From Phytophthora quininea (Eukaryota > Oomycota > Peronosporomycetes > Peronosporales > Peronosporaceae): a stretch of 14,984 nucleotides of DNA. Numbering within the stretch: position 1 is the stretch's first letter; every line of letters begins with the position of its first letter. The notes beneath the pieces are model-generated. The model saw only the letters and a program-made list of their open reading frames with translations. It made no database searches and had not been told where the DNA came from. The stretch lies in the NCBI GenBank assembly GCA_011947345.1, contig JAAVTG010000723.1:1-14984 (forward strand), read 5' to 3'. The translations under genes and the position numbers were made by a program. Of the stretch, positions 7,263-14,984 are shown piece by piece.

Positions 7263-7683
7263 CTTTGCCACCGCTACCTCGATCTTTTGCCGAGTCCGAG
7301 GCCGAGTCCGAGTTGCCGCCTTCGCCAAGCAGCCAACTTCACATGCCCACAGCTCGCGCGCTGGTGTGGCTGGTTTGGTTGGGCTGCCGCCGACGCGCGC
7401 TGCACTCGTCTCGACGCGTAGATGCGTTTTGCGCCCTCAAACGTCAAATCGGACACGTACAGCCTCCAGGACGGGCGGCTGAAGTTGGCGCTTCGAAGCC
7501 CGCGCGGAGCAGGTCGGTCGAGCTGGACCGGGTCATGTCGCAGGTCAGTCGCCATCCAGCGACCGCGCGGACCTCTGCCAGCGCACTGGTAGTCGTGGCC
7601 AAGCACCGCTACGGGTCTACGGGTCTACTGACTCTTGGGTCATGTGGTCAGCCAGCGGACCGCGTGGACCAGCATAGACCTCC

Positions 7684-7801
7684 GTAGACGGCCATCTTAG
7701 GATGAGAACACCGTATCCCGTTCGCTCTGCGAAGTTAAGCATCCTCAAGCTCGGGTAGTACTCAGGTGGGTGACCACTGGGGAAGTCCGGGTGCTGTCTA
7801 C
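7684..7801 (+). rRNA. 5S rRNA copy 15
   Basis: Consensus 118-nt gene. The primary terminator is 4T but the backup run is only TTT (GATCTTTGCC near 7821-7830), one of two units with a shortened backup. The hexamer block is truncated to GAGTCAGGCC GAGTCC. Spacer: GTTTGTTGGGC, short GACGCGCGCTGC run. Confidence 0.96.
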
Positions 7802-8220
7802 CTTTTGCCACCGCTACCTCGATCTTTGCCGAGTCAGGCCGAGTCCGAGTTGCCGCCTTCGCCAAGCAGCCAACTTCACATGCCCACAGCTCGCGCGCTG
7901 GTGTGGCTGGTTTGTTGGGCTGCCGCCGACGCGCGCTGCACTCGTCTCGACGCGTAGATGCGTTTTGCGCCCTCAAACGTCCAAATCGGACACGTACAGC
8001 CTCCAGGACGGGCGGCTGAAGTTGGCGCTTCGAAGCCCGCGCGGAGCAGGTCGGTCGAGCTGGACCGGGTCATGTCGCAGGTCAGTCGCCATCCAGCGAC
8101 CGCGCGGACCTCTGCCAGCGCACTGGTAGTCGTGGCCAAGCACCGCTACGGGTCTACGGGTCTACTGACTCTTGGGTCATGTGGTCAGCCAGCGGACCGC
8201 GTGGACCAGCATAGACCTCC

Positions 8221-8338
8221 GTAGACGGCCATCTTAGGATGAGAACACCGTATCCCGTTCGCTCTGCGAAGTTAAGCATCCTCAAGCTCGGGTAGTACTC
8301 AGGTGGGTGACCACTGGGGAAGTCCGGGTGCTGTCTAC
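8221..8338 (+). rRNA. 5S rRNA copy 16
   Basis: Consensus 118-nt gene with a 3T primary and 4T backup terminator. Spacer: TCC-GGCC-TCC block, GTTTGGTTGGGC, long CG runs. It differs from the copy 7 and 8 spacers only by CCAACTTCACATG, with one more T. Confidence 0.96.
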
Positions 8339-8762
8339 CTTTGCCACCGCTACCTCGATCTTTTGCCGAGTCCGAGGCCGAGTCCGAGTTGCCGCCTTCG
8401 CCAAGCAGCCAACTTCACATGCCCACAGCTCGCGCGCTGGTGTGGCTGGTTTGGTTGGGCTGCCGCCGACGCGCGCGCTGCACTCGTCTCGACGCGTAGA
8501 TGCGTTTTGCGCCCTCAAACGTCCAAATCGGACACGTACAGCCTCCAGGACGGGCGGCTGAAGTTGGCGCTTCGAAGCCCGCGCGGAGCAGGTCGGTCGA
8601 GCTGGACCGGGTCATGTCGCAGGTCAGTCGCCATCCAGCGACCGCGCGGACCTCTGCCAGCGCACTGGTAGTCGTGGCCAAGCACCGCTACGGGTCTACG
8701 GGTCTACTGACTCTTGGGTCATGTGGTCAGCCAGCGGACCGCGTGGACCAGCATAGACCTCC

Positions 8763-8880
8763 GTAGACGGCCATCTTAGGATGAGAACACCGTATCCCGT
8801 TCGCTCTGCGAAGTTAAGCATCCTCAAGCTCGGGTAGTACTCAGGTGGGTGACCACTGGGGAAGTCCGGGTGCTGTCTAC
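8763..8880 (+). rRNA. 5S rRNA copy 17
   Basis: Consensus 118-nt gene with a 3T primary and 4T backup terminator. Spacer: TCC-GGCC-GGCC block, GTTTGGTTGGGC, short GACGCGCGCTGC run, CGTCCAAATC. The 540-base unit matches that of copy 24 at every variable site although six units lie between them. Confidence 0.96.
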
Positions 8881-9302
8881 CTTTGCCACCGCTACCTCGA
8901 TCTTTTGCCGAGTCCGAGGCCGAGGCCGAGTTGCCGCCTTCGCCAAGCAGCCAACTTCACATGCCCACAGCTCGCGCGCTGGTGTGGCTGGTTTGGTTGG
9001 GCTGCCGCCGACGCGCGCTGCACTCGTCTCGACGCGTAGATGCGTTTTGCGCCCTCAAACGTCCAAATCGGACACGTACAGCCTCCAGGACGGGCGGCTG
9101 AAGTTGGCGCTTCGAAGCCCGCGCGGAGCAGGTCGGTCGAGCTGGACCGGGTCATGTCGCAGGTCAGTCGCCATCCAGCGACCGCGCGGACCTCTGCCAG
9201 CGCACTGGTAGTCGTGGCCAAGCACCGCTACGGGTCTACGGGTCTACTGACTCTTGGGTCATGTGGTCAGCCAGCGGACCGCGTGGACCAGCATAGACCT
9301 CC

Positions 9303-9420
9303 GTAGACGGCCATCTTAGGATGAGAACACCGTATCCCGTTCGCTCTGCGAAGTTAAGCATCCTCAAGCTCGGGTAGTACTCAGGTGGGTGACCACTGGG
9401 GAAGTCCGGGTGCTGTCTAC
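9303..9420 (+). rRNA. 5S rRNA copy 18
   Basis: Consensus 118-nt gene with a 3T primary and 4T backup terminator. The hexamer block has an A-to-G change (GAGTCCGGGGCCGAGTCC). Spacer: CCAACTCACATG, GTTTGTTGGCTG as in copy 11, short GACGCGCGCTGC run. Confidence 0.96.
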
Positions 9421-9839
9421 CTTTGCCACCGCTACCTCGATCTTTTGCCGAGTCCGGGGCCGAGTCCGAGTTGCCGCCTTCGCCAAGCAGCCAACTCACA
9501 TGCCCACAGCTCGCGCGCTGGTGTGGCTGGTTTGTTGGCTGCCGCCGACGCGCGCTGCACTCGTCTCGACGCGTAGATGCGTTTTGCGCCCTCAAACGTC
9601 CAAATCGGACACGTACAGCCTCCAGGACGGGCGGCTGAAGTTGGCGCTTCGAAGCCCGCGCGGAGCAGGTCGGTCGAGCTGGACCGGGTCATGTCGCAGG
9701 TCAGTCGCCATCCAGCGACCGCGCGGACCTCTGCCAGCGCACTGGTAGTCGTGGCCAAGCACCGCTACGGGTCTACGGGTCTACTGACTCTTGGGTCATG
9801 TGGTCAGCCAGCGGACCGCGTGGACCAGCATAGACCTCC

Positions 9840-9957
9840 GTAGACGGCCATCTTAGGATGAGAACACCGTATCCCGTTCGCTCTGCGAAGTTAAGCATCC
9901 TCAAGCTCGGGTAGTACTCAGGTGGGTGACCACTGGGGAAGTCCGGGTGCTGTCTAC
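9840..9957 (+). rRNA. 5S rRNA copy 19
   Basis: Consensus 118-nt gene with a 3T primary and 4T backup terminator. Spacer: TCC-GGCC-GGCC block, AAGCGACCAAC in place of AAGCAGCCAAC near 10022-10032 (seen nowhere else), short GACGCGCGCTGC run, CGTCAAATC. Confidence 0.96.
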
Positions 9958-10378
9958 CTTTGCCACCGCTACCTCGATCTTTTGCCGAGTCCGAGGCCGA
10001 GGCCGAGTTGCCGCCTTCGCCAAGCGACCAACTTCACATGCCCACAGCTCGCGCGCTGGTGTGGCTGGTTTGGTTGGGCTGCCGCCGACGCGCGCTGCAC
10101 TCGTCTCGACGCGTAGATGCGTTTTGCGCCCTCAAACGTCAAATCGGACACGTACAGCCTCCAGGACGGGCGGCTGAAGTTGGCGCTTCGAAGCCCGCGC
10201 GGAGCAGGTCGGTCGAGCTGGACCGGGTCATGTCGCAGGTCAGTCGCCATCCAGCGACCGCGCGGACCTCTGCCAGCGCACTGGTAGTCGTGGCCAAGCA
10301 CCGCTACGGGTCTACGGGTCTACTGACTCTTGGGTCATGTGGTCAGCCAGCGGACCGCGTGGACCAGCATAGACCTCC

Positions 10379-10496
10379 GTAGACGGCCATCTTAGGATGA
10401 GAACACCGTATCCCGTTCGCTCTGCGAAGTTAAGCATCCTCAAGCTCGGGTAGTACTCAGGTGGGTGACCACTGGGGAAGTCCGGGTGCTGTCTAC
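10379..10496 (+). rRNA. 5S rRNA copy 20
   Basis: Consensus 118-nt gene with a 4T primary and 4T backup terminator. Spacer: TCC-GGCC-TCC block, GTTTGGTTGGGC, long CG runs, CGTCCAAATC. It equals the copy 16 spacer plus one T in the terminator. Confidence 0.96.
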
Positions 10497-10921
10497 CTTT
10501 TGCCACCGCTACCTCGATCTTTTGCCGAGTCCGAGGCCGAGTCCGAGTTGCCGCCTTCGCCAAGCAGCCAACTTCACATGCCCACAGCTCGCGCGCTGGT
10601 GTGGCTGGTTTGGTTGGGCTGCCGCCGACGCGCGCGCTGCACTCGTCTCGACGCGTAGATGCGTTTTGCGCCCTCAAACGTCCAAATCGGACACGTACAG
10701 CCTCCAGGACGGGCGGCTGAAGTTGGCGCTTCGAAGCCCGCGCGGAGCAGGTCGGTCGAGCTGGACCGGGTCATGTCGCAGGTCAGTCGCCATCCAGCGA
10801 CCGCGCGGACCTCTGCCAGCGCACTGGTAGTCGTGGCCAAGCACCGCTACGGGTCTACGGGTCTACTGACTCTTGGGTCATGTGGTCAGCCAGCGGACCG
10901 CGTGGACCAGCATAGACCTCC

Positions 10922-11039
10922 GTAGACGGCCATCTTAGGATGAGAACACCGTATCCCGTTCGCTCTGCGAAGTTAAGCATCCTCAAGCTCGGGTAGTACT
11001 CAGGTGGGTGACCACTGGGGAAGTCCGGGTGCTGTCTAC
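10922..11039 (+). rRNA. 5S rRNA copy 21
   Basis: Consensus 118-nt gene with a 4T primary and 4T backup terminator. The hexamer block is GAGGCC GAGGCC GAG, shared with copy 5. Spacer: GTTTGGTTGGGC, long CG runs. Confidence 0.96.
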
Positions 11040-11458
11040 CTTTTGCCACCGCTACCTCGATCTTTTGCCGAGGCCGAGGCCGAGTTGCCGCCTTCGCCAA
11101 GCAGCCAACTTCACATGCCCACAGCTCGCGCGCTGGTGTGGCTGGTTTGGTTGGGCTGCCGCCGACGCGCGCGCTGCACTCGTCTCGACGCGTAGATGCG
11201 TTTTGCGCCCTCAAACGTCCAAATCGGACACGTACAGCCTCCAGGACGGGCGGCTGAAGTTGGCGCTTCGAAGCCCGCGCGGAGCAGGTCGGTCGAGCTG
11301 GACCGGGTCATGTCGCAGGTCAGTCGCCATCCAGCGACCGCGCGGACCTCTGCCAGCGCACTGGTAGTCGTGGCCAAGCACCGCTACGGGTCTACGGGTC
11401 TACTGACTCTTGGGTCATGTGGTCAGCCAGCGGACCGCGTGGACCAGCATAGACCTCC

Positions 11459-11576
11459 GTAGACGGCCATCTTAGGATGAGAACACCGTATCCCGTTCGC
11501 TCTGCGAAGTTAAGCATCCTCAAGCTCGGGTAGTACTCAGGTGGGTGACCACTGGGGAAGTCCGGGTGCTGTCTAC
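11459..11576 (+). rRNA. 5S rRNA copy 22 (both T runs reduced to TTT)
   Basis: Consensus 118-nt gene, but both the primary (11578-11580) and backup (11599-11601) T runs are three long. The next TTTT on this strand is at 11740-11743, 164 bases past the gene end. Spacer: TCC-GGCC-GGCC block, CCAACTCACATG, GTTTGTTTGGCTG (unique), long CG runs. Its distal part carries the 6-base loss near 11921 (CACCGGTCTAC instead of CACCGCTACGGGTCTAC). Confidence 0.95.
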
Positions 11577-11991
11577 CTTTGCCACCGCTACCTCGATCTT
11601 TGCCGAGTCCGAGGCCGAGGCCGAGTTGCCGCCTTCGCCAAGCAGCCAACTCACATGCCCACAGCTCGCGCGCTGGTGTGGCTGGTTTGTTTGGCTGCCG
11701 CCGACGCGCGCGCTGCACTCGTCTCGACGCGTAGATGCGTTTTGCGCCCTCAAACGTCCAAATCGGACACGTACAGCCTCCAGGACGGGCGGCTGAAGTT
11801 GGCGCTTCGAAGCCCGCGCGGAGCAGGTCGGTCGAGCTGGACCGGGTCATGTCGCAGGTCAGTCGCCATCCAGCGACCGCGCGGACCTCTGCCAGCGCAC
11901 TGGTAGTCGTGGCCAAGCACCGGTCTACGGGTCTACTGACTCTTGGGTCATGTGGTCAGCCAGCGGACCGCGTGGACCAGCATAGACCTCC

Positions 11992-12109
11992 GTAGACGGC
12001 CATCTTAGGATGAGAACACCGTATCCCGTTCGCTCTGCGAAGTTAAGCATCCTCAAGCTCGGGTAGTACTCAGGTGGGTGACCACTGGGGAAGTCCGGGT
12101 GCTGTCTAC
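11992..12109 (+). rRNA. 5S rRNA copy 23
   Basis: Consensus 118-nt gene with a 4T primary and 4T backup terminator. It follows the only spacer with a deletion in the otherwise length-invariant distal block. The hexamer block ends GAGTCAG instead of GAGTCCGAG. Spacer: GTTTGGTTGGGC, short GACGCGCGCTGC run. Confidence 0.96.
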
Positions 12110-12530
12110 CTTTTGCCACCGCTACCTCGATCTTTTGCCGAGTCCGAGGCCGAGTCAGTTGCCGCCTTCGCCAAGCAGCCAACTTCACATGCCCACAGCT
12201 CGCGCGCTGGTGTGGCTGGTTTGGTTGGGCTGCCGCCGACGCGCGCTGCACTCGTCTCGACGCGTAGATGCGTTTTGCGCCCTCAAACGTCCAAATCGGA
12301 CACGTACAGCCTCCAGGACGGGCGGCTGAAGTTGGCGCTTCGAAGCCCGCGCGGAGCAGGTCGGTCGAGCTGGACCGGGTCATGTCGCAGGTCAGTCGCC
12401 ATCCAGCGACCGCGCGGACCTCTGCCAGCGCACTGGTAGTCGTGGCCAAGCACCGCTACGGGTCTACGGGTCTACTGACTCTTGGGTCATGTGGTCAGCC
12501 AGCGGACCGCGTGGACCAGCATAGACCTCC

Positions 12531-12648
12531 GTAGACGGCCATCTTAGGATGAGAACACCGTATCCCGTTCGCTCTGCGAAGTTAAGCATCCTCAAGCTCG
12601 GGTAGTACTCAGGTGGGTGACCACTGGGGAAGTCCGGGTGCTGTCTAC
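12531..12648 (+). rRNA. 5S rRNA copy 24 (unit identical to copy 17)
   Basis: Consensus 118-nt gene with a 3T primary and 4T backup terminator. The spacer matches that of copy 17 at every variable site: TCC-GGCC-GGCC block, GTTTGGTTGGGC, short GACGCGCGCTGC run, CGTCCAAATC. Confidence 0.96.
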
Positions 12649-13070
12649 CTTTGCCACCGCTACCTCGATCTTTTGCCGAGTCCGAGGCCGAGGCCGAGTT
12701 GCCGCCTTCGCCAAGCAGCCAACTTCACATGCCCACAGCTCGCGCGCTGGTGTGGCTGGTTTGGTTGGGCTGCCGCCGACGCGCGCTGCACTCGTCTCGA
12801 CGCGTAGATGCGTTTTGCGCCCTCAAACGTCCAAATCGGACACGTACAGCCTCCAGGACGGGCGGCTGAAGTTGGCGCTTCGAAGCCCGCGCGGAGCAGG
12901 TCGGTCGAGCTGGACCGGGTCATGTCGCAGGTCAGTCGCCATCCAGCGACCGCGCGGACCTCTGCCAGCGCACTGGTAGTCGTGGCCAAGCACCGCTACG
13001 GGTCTACGGGTCTACTGACTCTTGGGTCATGTGGTCAGCCAGCGGACCGCGTGGACCAGCATAGACCTCC

Positions 13071-13188
13071 GTAGACGGCCATCTTAGGATGAGAACACCG
13101 TATCCCGTTCGCTCTGCGAAGTTAAGCATCCTCAAGCTCGGGTAGTACTCAGGTGGGTGACCACTGGGGAAGTCCGGGTGCTGTCTAC
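13071..13188 (+). rRNA. 5S rRNA copy 25
   Basis: Consensus 118-nt gene with a 4T primary and 4T backup terminator. Spacer: TCC-GGCC-TCC block, GTTTGGTTGGGC, short GACGCGCGCTGC run, CGTCCAAATC. Confidence 0.96.
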
Positions 13189-13611
13189 CTTTTGCCACCG
13201 CTACCTCGATCTTTTGCCGAGTCCGAGGCCGAGTCCGAGTTGCCGCCTTCGCCAAGCAGCCAACTTCACATGCCCACAGCTCGCGCGCTGGTGTGGCTGG
13301 TTTGGTTGGGCTGCCGCCGACGCGCGCTGCACTCGTCTCGACGCGTAGATGCGTTTTGCGCCCTCAAACGTCCAAATCGGACACGTACAGCCTCCAGGAC
13401 GGGCGGCTGAAGTTGGCGCTTCGAAGCCCGCGCGGAGCAGGTCGGTCGAGCTGGACCGGGTCATGTCGCAGGTCAGTCGCCATCCAGCGACCGCGCGGAC
13501 CTCTGCCAGCGCACTGGTAGTCGTGGCCAAGCACCGCTACGGGTCTACGGGTCTACTGACTCTTGGGTCATGTGGTCAGCCAGCGGACCGCGTGGACCAG
13601 CATAGACCTCC

Positions 13612-13729
13612 GTAGACGGCCATCTTAGGATGAGAACACCGTATCCCGTTCGCTCTGCGAAGTTAAGCATCCTCAAGCTCGGGTAGTACTCAGGTGGGTG
13701 ACCACTGGGGAAGTCCGGGTGCTGTCTAC
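13612..13729 (+). rRNA. 5S rRNA copy 26
   Basis: Consensus 118-nt gene with a 4T primary and 4T backup terminator. Spacer: short hexamer block (GAGTCC GAGGCC GAG), short CTCGCGCTGG run (shared only with copies 2, 3, 27 and 28), long GACGCGCGCGCTGC run. Confidence 0.96.
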
Positions 13730-14146
13730 CTTTTGCCACCGCTACCTCGATCTTTTGCCGAGTCCGAGGCCGAGTTGCCGCCTTCGCCAAGCAGCCAACT
13801 TCACATGCCCACAGCTCGCGCTGGTGTGGCTGGTTTGGTTGGGCTGCCGCCGACGCGCGCGCTGCACTCGTCTCGACGCGTAGATGCGTTTTGCGCCCTC
13901 AAACGTCCAAATCGGACACGTACAGCCTCCAGGACGGGCGGCTGAAGTTGGCGCTTCGAAGCCCGCGCGGAGCAGGTCGGTCGAGCTGGACCGGGTCATG
14001 TCGCAGGTCAGTCGCCATCCAGCGACCGCGCGGACCTCTGCCAGCGCACTGGTAGTCGTGGCCAAGCACCGCTACGGGTCTACGGGTCTACTGACTCTTG
14101 GGTCATGTGGTCAGCCAGCGGACCGCGTGGACCAGCATAGACCTCC

Positions 14147-14264
14147 GTAGACGGCCATCTTAGGATGAGAACACCGTATCCCGTTCGCTCTGCGAAGTTA
14201 AGCATCCTCAAGCTCGGGTAGTACTCAGGTGGGTGACCACTGGGGAAGTCCGGGTGCTGTCTAC
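14147..14264 (+). rRNA. 5S rRNA copy 27
   Basis: Consensus 118-nt gene with a 4T primary and 4T backup terminator. Spacer: TCC-GGCC-GGCC block, short CTCGCGCTGG run, short GACGCGCGCTGC run, CGTCCAAATC. Confidence 0.96.
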
Positions 14265-14685
14265 CTTTTGCCACCGCTACCTCGATCTTTTGCCGAGTCC
14301 GAGGCCGAGGCCGAGTTGCCGCCTTCGCCAAGCAGCCAACTTCACATGCCCACAGCTCGCGCTGGTGTGGCTGGTTTGGTTGGGCTGCCGCCGACGCGCG
14401 CTGCACTCGTCTCGACGCGTAGATGCGTTTTGCGCCCTCAAACGTCCAAATCGGACACGTACAGCCTCCAGGACGGGCGGCTGAAGTTGGCGCTTCGAAG
14501 CCCGCGCGGAGCAGGTCGGTCGAGCTGGACCGGGTCATGTCGCAGGTCAGTCGCCATCCAGCGACCGCGCGGACCTCTGCCAGCGCACTGGTAGTCGTGG
14601 CCAAGCACCGCTACGGGTCTACGGGTCTACTGACTCTTGGGTCATGTGGTCAGCCAGCGGACCGCGTGGACCAGCATAGACCTCC

Positions 14686-14799
14686 GTAGACGGCCATCTT
14701 AGGATGAGAACACCGTATCCCGTTCGCTCTGCGAAGTTAAGCATCCTCAAGCTCGGGTAGTACTCAGGTGGGTGACCACTGGGGTCAGGTGCTGTCTAC
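14686..14799 (+). rRNA. 5S rRNA copy 28, internally altered (possible pseudogene)
   Basis: This copy is 114 nt. The first ~99 bases match the consensus. After GGGG (14781-14784) it then reads TCAGGTGCTG where the consensus reads AAGTCCGGGTGCTG, a net loss of four bases. This removes the GAA side of loop E and breaks the 3' strand of helix V, while helix I stays intact. The primary T run is three long, the backup 4T. The gene might not give a stable 5S rRNA. Equally, the cluster of changes here and in the following spacer may reflect poor consensus at a contig or read end. Confidence 0.85.
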
Positions 14800-14984
14800 C
14801 TTTGCCACCGCTACCTCGATCTTTTGCCGAGTCGAGGCCGAGGCGAGGCCGAGTTGCCGCCTTCGCCAAGCGCCAACTTCACATGCCCACAGCTCGCGCT
14901 GGTGTGGCTGGTTTGGTTGGGCTGCCGCCGACGCGCGCGCTGCACTCGTCTCGACGCGTAGATGCGTTTGCGCCCTCAAACGTC
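14800..14984 (+). other. Partial spacer after copy 28, most divergent in the window
   Basis: Only the variable proximal part of the spacer is present. It has an irregular hexamer block (GAGTCGAGGCCGAGGCGAGGCC), AAGCGCCAAC lacking bases relative to AAGCAGCCAAC, a short CTCGCGCTGG run and GCGTTTGCG with three T, the last shared only with the copy 2 spacer. The window ends at CAAACGTC, before the invariant distal block. Confidence 0.9.

Larger units (their letters stand above)
1..14984 (+). repeat. Tandem 5S rDNA array, 28 genes, ~539-bp unit
   Basis: The whole window is one head-to-tail repeat. Each unit is a 118-nt 5S rRNA gene followed by a GC-rich spacer of about 414-426 nt. The 27 full periods between successive gene starts range from 532 to 544 bases. 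All copies have the same orientation and no unit is inverted, interrupted or invaded by another element. The array continues beyond both window edges. Near-identity of units is what unequal crossing over and gene conversion (concerted evolution) produce in 5S arrays. The lineage is not resolved: the gene is of eukaryotic type, but the sequence alone does not let me choose between fungus, alga or another protist. Confidence 0.98.

Noticed and set aside
1..14984. CRISPR-like array, given regular repeats
   Set aside because: The repeat is a full ~539-base unit with a folded 5S rRNA gene. Both gene and spacer are nearly constant, there are no unique spacers, and no cas genes are present.

Overview
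This window is one tandem array of 5S ribosomal RNA genes from a eukaryotic nuclear genome. It holds 28 head-to-tail 5S genes, all on the + strand, starting at 137 and then every 532-544 bases (mean about 539). The last one starts at 14686. The window opens inside a spacer (1-136) and closes inside a spacer (14800-14984), so neither array end is visible. I find no protein-coding gene, tRNA, U6, spliced-leader RNA, large rRNA or recognisable transposon.

The 118-nt gene folds as a standard eukaryotic 5S rRNA: a perfect 9-bp helix I joining the two ends, helices II and III, a helix IV with a bulged A capped by a GUGA tetraloop, and helix V next to a loop-E-like AGUA/GAA region. It carries the GAAGTTAAGC and GTGGGTGACC segments expected of a type 1 Pol III internal promoter and ends at a T run. 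Tandem single-gene arrays with short GC-rich spacers occur in many eukaryotes, including plants, animals, some fungi and several protist groups. I cannot fix the lineage. From memory the gene resembles basidiomycete, dinoflagellate and euglenid 5S about equally.

The spacer (about 414-426 nt) has two parts. The first ~190 nt after each gene is variable: a 3T or 4T terminator, a backup T run about 22 nt further on, a short GAGTCC/GAGGCC hexamer block, and several homopolymer or CG-run length differences. The next ~238 nt, up to the following gene, has the same length in every complete unit except for one 6-bp deletion. It contains a diverged internal duplication, a hairpin, and a bulged 13-bp inverted repeat whose right arm runs into the first six bases of the 5S gene.

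Copies 1 and 3-27 have the same 118-nt gene. Copies 2 and 28, near the window edges, carry differences inside the gene. Most unit-to-unit variation is single-base indels in homopolymers or short repeats, so long-read consensus error cannot be excluded as a source of part of it. The long open frames on both strands are by-products of a stop-poor GC-rich repeat and are not annotated as genes.
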